Of a stretch of 15,414 nucleotides of DNA, positions 8,063-15,414 are shown piece after piece; the stretch's first letter is position 1; the number at the start of each line of letters is the position of its first letter. Source of the stretch: Zygnema cylindricum. Taxonomy: Eukaryota > Streptophyta > Zygnematophyceae > Zygnematales > Zygnemataceae. The stretch spans positions 333,194 through 348,607 of the forward strand of contig JBBHKE010002008.1 of the NCBI GenBank assembly GCA_037447655.1, read 5' to 3'. The notes beneath the pieces were generated by a model. It did no database searches and was not told the DNA's origin. It was given only the letters and a program-made list of their open reading frames with translations. The translations under genes were made by a program, and so were the position numbers.

Positions 8063-9000
8063 TCAAACAACCTGTTTGTACGGAACTGACTTCATAAACT
8101 GTCTCTCTTCCGGACTCATTTCCTCATCGAAGATGATTACACCTCGTGCTACACTTCCATCACTTACTTTCTTCAAGTCTATGGGAGTGTTACAATTGTT
8201 TGCCTTATCCATCTTGAATTTTTCCAGATATAATTCCAATGGCATAATTCTGAGTTAATCTGATTACTGTTTTCCTTGTATCTCTTTCCATTTGAATTCC
8301 TAGGATATATCTAGCCTTCCCTAAGTCCTTCTTGTCAAATATGCTTCTTAAATCTTTCTTTAGCTTATTAATCTTTTCCATTGACTTGCTTAGTACCAAT
8401 AAATTATCTACATAGATGGCAATAAAAATGATTCCATCATCATCCTCAAATATGTAAATAGAGTGGTCAGAAAAAAATCTGACATATCCGAGATTGGTTA
8501 GAAACTCATCATGTTTCTTATTCAATTGCATGGGAGCCTGCTTCAGTCCATACAAAGACTTAATTAGTCTGCAGAATTTATTCTCCTCTCCTTCTTCCAC
8601 AAAGCCCTATAGATGTTTCATAAATATTTATTCCTTTTACATGCCATTGAGGAAGGATGTTTTAATGTATATCTGATGAATCTCCATGTCTTCCACTGCC
8701 GCTAGACTAAGTATAATCCTTACTGAAAGGAAACTTACAACTGGTGCAAAGGTTTTTTCATAATCAATCCCATCTTTTGGGGTAAAACCCTTTGCTACCA
8801 ATCTAGCTTTGTACCTATCAATGGTATTATCTGGGTTTAGTTCAGCTTAAACATCCATTTAGACCGAATCGGTTTTTTCTATCTCGAGGGCAGTGAACCA
8901 AATCCCATGTATTGGCTTTTATAATGGAAGCCATCTCATCATTTATGGCCCTAACCCATCTGTCCTTTTTTGGGTTGTTCACTGCCTCTGAGCAAGTCTC
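8063..9000 (-). pseudogene. Copia reverse transcriptase, broken, catalytic residues changed
   Basis: Fragments in order on the minus strand are SEAVNNPKKDRWVRAINDEM and TWDLVHCPRDRKNRF near 9000-8860, YKARLVAKGFTPKDGIDYEK near 8800-8740, IHQIYIKTSFLNG (8640-8680), KSLYGLKQAP (about 8560-8520), IFIAIYVDNLLVLS (about 8390-8430), LGKARYILGIQMERD and TPIDLKKVSDG. The first catalytic motif, normally (M)DVK.(A/S)FLNG, has Tyr instead of Asp (codon at 8667-8669), and the YVDD box reads YVDN (8403-8414). Frameshifts lie near 8845, and three stops (8637, 8628 and 8607) cluster just after FLNG. A TGA at 8063-8065 precedes the SLIY segment. The protein is dead both structurally and catalytically. Confidence 0.9.
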
Positions 9001-9353
9001 AGGCTCATCATGATGTGAAATTTGTGTTACCTTGTGAGCTGCATGTCTTTCTTGTAGCCTTTTGATGCTCCTTCGTCCTCTTTCAAATTTAAAGCTGGAA
9101 TGGTGGGTAATATCGAGTTCCTCCGAATTGTTTCATCTGCTCTTTTATCCATGGGAGCTGGCTCATCTTCCTCTATGTCTTTAATCTGTTTTAGAGATTG
9201 TAGATTCACTTGAGTCCTCGCTTTGGTCAGATTTTGTTTTAGATTTGCAACAATATGATCAGTGCTTTTCTTTTCGGGTAAATTTGAATCTTCCTTACTC
9301 TCTAACTCACATCTGATTTTGATTGTCTTAGAGTATTTAAATGGGTCTATTCA
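9001..9353 (-). pseudogene. Pol linker between integrase and reverse transcriptase
   Basis: A low-conservation, charged stretch (for example DIEEDEPAPMDKRADETIRR at about 9110-9175) that in copia elements joins the end of integrase to reverse transcriptase. It is interrupted by stops and has no catalytic motif. Confidence 0.6.
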
Positions 9354-9656
9354 CATCCCTTCATCCATGACAACTAGATGCTTAACCATTATGCTATCAT
9401 TCCTTCCAAGATCATAGACTTGATATCCCTTAACATCTTCATCATATCCCATTAAGTATCCTGACTTTCCCTTAGCATCTAATTTCCAACTCTTTCAATT
9501 AGAATTCAGACTGTACACTTGACTTCTAAAGACTTTATAATGAGATACATCTGGTTTTCTTCCAACCCATCTCTCATAAAGTGTTTCTCCTTTAATAGTT
9601 GTAGTAAGAACTCTATTTTTAATGTAGTTAGCACAGTTTATAGCTTCGGCCCATAA
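9354..9656 (-). pseudogene. Integrase C-terminal remnant, catalytic core missing
   Basis: The frame resumes at LWAEAINCANYIKNR (9612-9656), continues ERWVGRKPDVSHYKVF and, after a stop near 9495, KLDAKGKSGYLMGYDEDVKG (about 9429-9490) and YQVYDLGR. These are the segments that follow the last catalytic residue in copia integrases. The preceding D-D-E core of roughly 130 residues is absent: GCAQGKAGK of the zinc-binding end runs straight into LWAEA. Confidence 0.88.
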
Positions 9657-9962
9657 GCATTTTCCTGCCTTACCTTGTGCACAACCACTACAATCATCCA
9701 TCACTTCATTGTCCCGAAAGTGAATCCCTTCCACTATACCCAATTTTTTCATTTCCATCAACCTGTCCAAATGCACATGTCCCAACCGCTTATGCCATAA
9801 CATTATCTCAAGAACACCAACATAATAAGCATTCTTATTTTCATTCCTCAAAATAAGCCTAAACATTCTTTGGCTACTCTTTTCTACAGTGAAATAGATC
9901 TCATTATCATGCTTTGCTGTGAAAGTTTCGTTGTTAGTATAAGTCTCAAAATCTTTATAACC
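9657..9962 (-). pseudogene. GAG-pre-integrase / HHCC zinc-binding domain
   Basis: The minus strand encodes MLWHKRLGHVHLDRLMEMKK and DDCSGCAQGKAGK. The two His (codons 9792-9794 and 9777-9779) and the two Cys of CSGC (9681-9692) form the HHCC zinc site at the N-terminus of retroviral-type integrases. The order and spacing match copia GAG-pre-integrase domains. The domain is intact in frame, but an upstream stop (9963-9965) cuts it from protease. Confidence 0.9.
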
Positions 9963-10199
9963 CTAGACATAGGTAGAGATAAGATTTTTACTTGACTGAG
10001 GTATGTAGAGGACATCTGAGAAAGTCACTATGGATGTCTGACCCTCCTATAGTTTCTTTAGATCCTCCGATGCTACTAGATCCATAGTTACCACTCTTCT
10101 ATCCCCATACTCTATCTCTACAGTGGGAATTTTTCTCAGTTTAGTAAACAATTCTTTCTCACGACACTTATCCTTTAAAGCACCCGAGTCAATGAACTA
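9963..10199 (-). pseudogene. Copia aspartic protease, broken
   Basis: FIDSGALKDKCREKELFTK begins at 10196, with the catalytic DSG codons at 10182-10190. VEIEYGDRRVVTMDLVAS follows, and the domain closes with the typical VLYIPQSSKNLIS (VLYIP at 9999-10013). A TAG at 10197-10199 stands where the Trp before FIDSGA is usual, another stop interrupts the middle after EDLKKL, and TAG at 9963-9965 ends the frame. The active-site triplet itself is intact. Confidence 0.85.
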
Positions 10200-10399
10200 T
10201 CCTTCCTCTGAAATTTCCTAAACATCTCTGATTGCACACTTTTGTCTTCGTGGGATCTGTTTCTCCTCCAACTACTCATTTATAAAAAGTTCTCCATCCT
10301 CCTCATCCGAAGCCTCCTCTTTTCCTTGCTTCCTTTTCACTTCTGTCGTTTCAAATGCCTTTTTGTTGCCTCTTAAGATTCCACCTGTTTGGCTCTCCT

Positions 10400-11290
10400 T
10401 GAGCCTCAACTGCGTGAGCTTGTGACACTGCGCCATGTAGTGACCGGGTTTCTGTCATAAATGACAGAATCCTTTTGGGGTCTTGAGGTCTGCCGACTAA
10501 TTTCCCCTTCCGCCGAAACTTCCATAAGGTTTTCTATAGTCCTTGCTCCATCGATTTGTCCAGGCAGCCATAGCCTGGACACTCTTCCCTCCTCTCTGTA
10601 TCTTACAAGTGTTTTTTCATACTAGGATTATTTTGACGACTGAGTTCCAAATCCACAAGCTGTCGTCAAGATCGTACACTTGGTTGACCACATTCTGATA
10701 GTCATCCGGTAGTTTCATGATCACAGTGTTGACCTTGGATTTCATGGATCCTATCCAGTCGGCACTTGCTAACTCCATATAAAAGGAACCTAGATCATTG
10801 CAGTAGTCTTACATCTTTCCTCTTTGGTAATATTATGCATTCAGTTTTTCTGGTGAGCCAGTTGTTGCTCGTTAATAGTCTCACCCTTGTAAATATCTAC
10901 CAAGGCTGCCCACAGATCCGGAGCTGGAATTATGTGAAGATGAGATGTTGCCAAACCCTGAGTGAGGTGCGTTAGGATGAAGTGTCTCGCTAATATGTTG
11001 GTGTTATCCCATGTGAGAGTATCATTCTCATCAATCTTCATAACTGATAACTCTATCGCGGAGCGATAGGAGTAAGGGGCTCCTTCCCTTTCTCCTTCCC
11101 TCACTTGAAAACATTGCTTTCCTTTTCATCTGTTGCCTTGCTTCAACCATATGATGTCCTAGTAAATTTGACTCCCCTAAACCCTGGTGGAGTCCCTAAG
11201 GATGGACGCCTCACTTTTCCACTTATTATTCCCCAATACCCTTTCTCACACAATGCACCGGTCATCATCGTTTCCTAATAGATGTATCCT
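10400..11290 (-). pseudogene. Copia gag remnant (UBN2-type), broken
   Basis: The capsid region is visible in pieces: GYWGIISGKVRRP (11215-11241 and on), then the open stretch 11104-10841 with AIELSVMKIDENDTLTWDN, LARHFILTHLTQG and APDLWAALVDIYKG. After a frame change comes MKSKVNTVIMKLPDDYQNVV, followed by the zinc knuckle. Several frameshifts and stops interrupt it. Only about 75 bases separate the first recognisable gag residues from the 5' LTR, too little for a normal leader plus the first part of gag, so the 5' end of gag appears deleted. Confidence 0.82.
10425..10466 (-). other. Gag CCHC zinc knuckle with a stop at the second cysteine
   Basis: On the minus strand the codons read C-H-L-stop-Q-K-P-G-H-Y-M-A-Q-C. 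The spacing fits CX2CX4HX4C exactly, but the second Cys position (10455-10457) is TGA. The motif would bind nucleic acid in a working nucleocapsid. Confidence 0.85.
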
Positions 11291-11332
11291 GTTCTATTGA
11301 AAATGGGCACCCTAGAGGGTGGGCGAATAACC

Positions 11333-12434
11333 TGTAATTCTGTGTCCCTAATTTGATAACAGAATTCCCCTTCAACTATGAAGCCTCTAATGAATTTTCA
11401 ATGAACCCCTGTTCCTAAAATTAACTCCCACCCTAGCAGGCAAAATATGTTGATGACTACACCACTCTCTAGTCTGGACTCCCGTTAACCCACAGGAGAA
11501 GAAATCTCTTAAAACACCCAATCAGGCGATAAGTTATAAGGAGGCGAAAATGCCTATTTGTACAAGTGCACTCAAGGAGAGAGGCGGCTACCCTAAGAAG
11601 TTACTAAGTCTTAAACTCCTCTTTAAACCCCTATCTACTGTTGTACAATACTAATTAGAAGACTGTACCGTACACAAATGTACAGGTCTCGCGGTACCTT
11701 GTGTAGTGTTTAGGTACGGCATAGCCACGGTGAGGACGTTTGTCACACTTAGACTTGTCCTGATGCTCCTCCGAGACTCAGTTTTCTACTGATTCCTCGC
11801 CACCTGTCTTCCGGTGACGTATTGTCCATAAACCGCCAAAATGCCCATTCCTTGATGTCGGCTCGAATGATAGTCGTCCAATACAATTTGATATTTAATG
11901 GTTGTCGTTCAAAATAGATGTCTGGTCAATTTGTTTAGTGCGATATCGGCGTGCATACGATATTTATATAATTTCTATGTGAAATTTCTTTTAAGTCTAG
12001 TTAATTAGTTTGGTTTGCATGTTCATCTTTAAATAGCTATAGAACCATATATATATATCCCAGCACACGTCATATACTATAAGACAACGATGTCGGTTAT
12101 TCCGGCAAACCGTAGGGACAAGGATCAATTCCTAGCTGGTCTGTATCTTTTTGGTACTGTCTACTGAGACTGTCCTTTGCCTTTTCCATCTCTTTTTGGT
12201 ACAGTATACTAAGACTGTCCTTTGTCCTCTTTGTTTGCTAAGGCTGCTTAGGCTGCCATGTATCTATCTCTCTCTCTCTCTCTCCGATCATCAAAGACTA
12301 CAACAAGTATGGAGACCAGAGAGGGAGAGGTTAGAGCCTAGCTAACACCTTTTTATTTTGTTCATTTGTAAATGGTCAGCGAACATACAAAAACAACCTA
12401 GAAAATACCAATAAGAGATACCGATATTTCAATA
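11333..12434 (-). repeat. 5' LTR of the copia element (right)
   Basis: It matches 6319-7405 over its whole length. On the + strand it starts tgtaattctgtg and ends atatttcaata; the minus-strand start is TATTGAAATAT, where the left copy has TGTTGAAATAT. A TATTTAAAG motif on the minus strand near 12030-12040 could be the promoter TATA box. It carries an internal tandem duplication absent from the left LTR. No tRNA-Met primer site (the usual TGGTATCAGAGC form) adjoins it. Confidence 0.9.
12145..12231. repeat. 43-base tandem duplication inside the right LTR
   Basis: atctttttggtactgtctac... at 12145 and atctctttttggtacagtat... at 12188 are two diverged copies of a unit that ends gactgtcctttg. The left LTR has one copy (about 7163-7205), so the duplication arose in this LTR only or was lost from the other. 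Confidence 0.75.
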
Positions 12435-12497
12435 GTACCACTAATTGTGTACTTATGATACACATATTTCAATAGTACAACTAATTGTGTACTTATT
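12424..12497. repeat. 40-base tandem duplication spanning the LTR end
   Basis: Two copies start at 12424 and 12464 with atatttcaatagtac, followed by aactaattgtgtacttat or a near copy of it. The first 11 bases of the unit are the LTR terminus and the rest is flanking DNA, so the second copy carries a piece of LTR end outside the element. Confidence 0.85.
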
Positions 12498-12712
12498 TGG
12501 ATACGGGCGGGTATGGCTAGTCGCGAGAAGTGGAGTTTCGGCTAACTTTTATTTTTGTAAACTCGTTTCGGGTAATAGTTAACAATTTAGGAGTGTGACA
12601 TAACACTCTCGGGCGTCGGGTACTCAAATTTTGAAACAAAAAAAGTTGATTTCGGTTATCTAAAATTATAACTTTTGCGACCTCTGAAGTTCATATGATA
12701 TTTAAAGAGAAA
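12498..12712. other. Short AT-rich spacer, nothing recognised
   Basis: Lies between the copia flank and the second inverted-repeat element. It has no reading frame of note and no repeat that I can see. Confidence 0.5.
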
Positions 12713-13186
12713 TAGTGTTGTGTATCGGCAACAAAATTATCGTGATAAAACCGCTACCGATAGTTATCGGTTATCCAACGGTAAGGGGTTATAATAAATC
12801 GCTCCGAGACTAACAAATTCTTTATCGACGATAAGTTGGAAATAATATAGTACATTATATAACACTAATTTATAACATATTGTGTTATATTAAAAATTGT
12901 ACGTAGCGTGGCATGCCACATATGACAATATATTTTGTACTATATATAGCAAAATTATAGCAGGAGTGCAGTACAGGCAGCTATTTGTATAAATGTACGT
13001 ATTAACCGTATTGTTAACGCTGATACATGTCGGTATCGGTGGTGTCGAAAAATACCGGTTTTTATCTATGGGTTTTTTATCGCGATAACACTGGAACCAA
13101 TATATTGTGCCAATGTATCTATTTTCCGTAACCCAAAAAAATGGACAAATCGGTTATCGGCAAAACCATATCGATAAAAAACACTA
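12713..13186. mobile_element. Second hAT-like inverted-repeat element (474 bases)
   Basis: tagtgttgtgtatcg at 12713-12727 pairs, inverted, with cgataaaaaacacta at 13172-13186 (two mismatches in 15). Further in, tatcggttat and its relatives recur on both sides. The left end differs from that of the 5466-6293 element by a single base in 15, so the two are relatives. Both also carry a gccac-rich patch in the interior. There is no transposase. The flanks aagagaaa and atagaaaa are not a convincing target duplication. Confidence 0.65.
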
Positions 13187-13280
13187 ATAGAAAAATAGTG
13201 CTCGTTTAACGACTTTTAGTGTGAGATTTTTGTCACGTCCATAAATAGAGGTAAAAACACTTTATATTCGGATGACATAA

Positions 13281-13885
13281 CTCATATGTATTTCACTACA
13301 GATTAGTGTTGTTATTAACACAAAGTGCATCATTGTTGTTAGTAATTTTTTTGTTAACATTCTCATTAGTGTTTTATATCAAGAGCCTCTTACTCAAATT
13401 TGTTAAGTATTTTTTTTCACCCACCTATAATTGATACATAGTCCCAATATGTCGAGAAGGTGAATATCACAATACAAATGCGATACATCACAATAATTTA
13501 TTGGGACAATAATTATCCTAACACCTCCGCACGATAAGTTAGCAAAAAAGTTTAAAAAGCAACCATTGCCCCTTCTAGGCCCCTCTAACTCAGATGTATT
13601 TCATTACAAATTAGTGTTGTTCTTAATACAAAGCGCATCATTGTTATTATTTTTTTTTTAACATTGTCGTTAGTGTTTTGTATTGAGAGCCTCTTACTCA
13701 AATTTGATAGGTATTTTTTTTCACCCACCTATAATTGATTCATAGTTCCAATATGTCGAGAAGGTGAATATCACAATACAAATGCGATACATAACGATAA
13801 GGTATTGGGTCAAAAATTATCCTGACACCTCCGCACGATAAGTTAGCAACAAATATAAAAAGCAACCACTGCCTTTTTTAGGCCC
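13281..13885. repeat. Tandem duplication, unit about 308 bases
   Basis: The sequence from ctcatatgtatttcactaca (13281) recurs from ctcagatgtatttcattaca (13589). It keeps long identical blocks such as agagcctcttactcaaattt, cacccacctataattgat and atatgtcgagaaggtgaata, and ends with cgataagttagcaa followed by aaaagcaacca. The two copies differ by scattered substitutions and small indels. They are non-coding. Confidence 0.88.
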
Positions 13886-14245
13886 CGTTCCCTTTGCTGT
13901 TGCGCGACCCATGAGAGTGGAGAGGTGTACATTACGTACGAGTTAACATACATTATTTCCATATTGTTTAAAAATTAAGCGCGCATGAAAAGTTAACAAA
14001 AAAAAAAAAAAAAACAACCACTGCCCCGCCATTGCGTGACCCCTAATAGTTGAGAGGTGTATATCCCGTACGAGTTAATATACATTATTTGTATGCTATA
14101 GTTAAACGATAAGTTAGCAAAAAGAATTAAAAAGCAACCACAGCCCCTCTTAGGCCCCACTTCCCCCACCGTTGCGCGATCTTTAATAGTGGAGAGGTGT
14201 ATATTCCGGACGTGTTAATGTACATTATTTATATTCTATAGTTAT
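13834..14245. repeat. Cluster of three diverged 110-160-base tandem units
   Basis: Three consecutive units start near 13834, 13990 and 14107. Each reads gataagttagcaa (degraded to agttaacaa in the middle unit), an A-rich run, gcaaccactgcccc, usually taggcccc, ttgcgcgac, a tagtggagaggtgtatat block, cgtacgagttaatatacatt and attt. The start of the unit is also the tail of each 308-base copy to the left, so both arrays share a module. Confidence 0.8.
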
Positions 14246-14249
14246 ACTG

Positions 14250-15195
14250 ACACTCACAACCCATTAAATATATCGTGATAATTTTCGTCAGTGCGATTGT
14301 TTGGGCCCATTAACCGTTCGACATTTGATATCTGATTTATCATATATTAAATTTAGGGAATTGCTAATCGTAGAGACAACTTTTGTTGCGCGCACGTATT
14401 TGTCAAAAATTGTACATTTCAAGTACAGTTTAGTACAAGTTATGTTCCTTTTAGTTCAGATTTGACGGTCAATCCGTCGAACAACTTTGACTGGCGAAAT
14501 ACTGTAACGACCGTTAAATGAGTGTCGCACTTGCGAACGTCGATCGTCATAAAAAAAAAATCCACACGGCCGGCCAAGGTTTATTGTAACACAACTGCGG
14601 CAACCACATGTAAATAAAATGGCTGCGCCCGATTAGTTTCTCACTTCTGTGAGCTCCAGTGTGAGAGCACATAATGAGTTACTGACATTTAACTTTAGCA
14701 GCAAAAATGGAATATAATCAGCCGTTACGTTGAACTTACACACAAATTGAAAGACAACATTATATGTATAAATTAAGAGTACGACCCCATGTAGTTGGAA
14801 CTTATCGTACTTACTTTGGATTTTAGCGCGGATCCGGTGGACCCGGATTTCAAGTGTCTCTATTGTTCCATTCACACTAGGAAATGGATGACGAACGAGA
14901 TGAGGAAACGAATGTCTTTTTTTTTGTTTGGATGTGAATCTCCCTTGACGTCATATACGTCAATGAAAACGTCGCGATGTGATTCAAGCTGCCGTACAAT
15001 TAGGCGCCAAAACCGTCCGTACCAAACCATCGTTTTCACCCGTACACAAACATGTATTTTTTTCAAGATGACCGATCGAGACACCGAAACAAAAAAGGAC
15101 GCTTACGAAAAAAAATACACAAACAAACGACACCCAAAAAGAGAAGTGGCGCCAAAAACAAACAACCAGCATAGTCATATTTGAACCATAATTTT
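14250..15195. other. No gene recognised
   Basis: About 950 bases of mixed composition. The longest frame (14795-15184, + strand, 129 codons) is rich in Thr, Lys and Arg, includes low-complexity stretches and matches no family I know. A tgacgtca palindrome at 14946-14953 followed by tacgtca is the only motif of note. A small gacgg...ccgtc hairpin lies near 14464. Confidence 0.5.
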
Positions 15196-15199
15196 ACAA

Positions 15200-15414
15200 C
15201 TCCCTCTCTCCCTCCCTTTCGCACTCCCTCTCCCTCTCCCTTTCTCTTTCTTTCTAACTCTCCCTCTCCCTCTCCCCTAAATCTGCCCTCTATTTTCAAC
15301 TATTCCTCTCCCAAAATTGACATCCTCCCTCTCCCTCTTCCCAAAAACGGCACTTTTTCTCTCCCTCACCTTCTCCCTCCCCTCCATCTCCCTATCCCCC
15401 TCTCTCTCCCCCAA
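15200..15414. repeat. CT-rich low-complexity tract
   Basis: Almost pure pyrimidine on the + strand (ccctct, ctctccc units) up to the window edge. In composition it is the complement of the GA tract at 1-195. Confidence 0.9.

Larger units (their letters stand above)
6319..12434 (-). mobile_element. Degenerate Ty1/copia LTR retrotransposon
   Basis: Two direct repeats of about 1.1 kb (6319-7405 and 11333-12434) enclose remnants of gag, protease, integrase, reverse transcriptase and RNase H on the minus strand. The integrase-before-reverse-transcriptase order defines copia elements. A polypurine tract adjoins the left (3') LTR. The target duplication is gtact (6314-6318) against gtacc (12435-12439), one mismatch. 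Every coding domain is damaged by frameshifts, stops or deletion, and the integrase core is gone, so the copy cannot move by itself. In an ungapped hand alignment of 6353-6480 with 11367-11494, 13 of 128 positions differ, which points to an old insertion. Confidence 0.93.

Noticed and set aside
7725-8258. Plus-strand frames within the copia pol region
   Set aside because: They are complements of RNase H and reverse transcriptase coding sequence.
14795-15184. Plus-strand frame of 129 codons
   Set aside because: No family resemblance, low-complexity stretches, and overlapping open frames on the other strand. Chance cannot be excluded.
1-15414. GA tract at the left edge and CT tract at the right edge as a giant inverted repeat
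   Set aside because: They agree only in low-complexity composition. No aligned complex sequence supports a true inverted repeat.

Overview
This is nuclear eukaryotic DNA, most likely from a land plant. It contains a spliced gene whose exons have consensus GT/AG borders, a degenerate Ty1/copia LTR retrotransposon of plant-like type, short terminal-inverted-repeat transposon remnants, AT-rich spacers and long GA and CT microsatellites. There are no bacterial-style operons, ribosome binding sites or CRISPR repeats. The plant assignment rests on the style of the copia element and is an inference; the species cannot be told.

Left third (about 1-4740): one multi-exon gene on the minus strand. Twelve exons can be joined in phase into about 392 residues. 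From 3231 down to 240 they read as the N-terminal (GRIP1) half of a gamma-tubulin complex protein of the GCP / Spc97-Spc98 family, which nucleates microtubules. The GRIP2 half would lie beyond the left edge. The three exons upstream of 3722 and the start codon are less certain.

Middle (about 4740-6318): an AT-rich spacer with a 21-base direct repeat and a small hairpin, then an 828-base non-autonomous hAT-like element (5466-6293) with 15-base perfect terminal inverted repeats.

Centre (6319-12434): one full-length but dead copia retrotransposon on the minus strand, with 1.1-kb LTRs, a polypurine tract and broken gag, protease, integrase, reverse transcriptase and RNase H. The whole integrase catalytic core is missing, two of the reverse transcriptase catalytic aspartates are changed, and many codons have become stops. 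The LTRs differ at about one base in ten in the stretch I aligned by hand, so the insertion is old.

Right third (12435-15414): a 40-base tandem duplication that includes the tip of the LTR, a second and shorter relative of the hAT-like element (12713-13186), a cluster of tandem repeats (13281-14245), about 950 bases with nothing recognisable, and a CT-rich microsatellite up to the edge.

I see no new enzymatic or defence system. The items most worth a second look are the GCP gene model, the catalytic-core deletion in the copia element, the related inverted-repeat elements and the tandem-repeat cluster.
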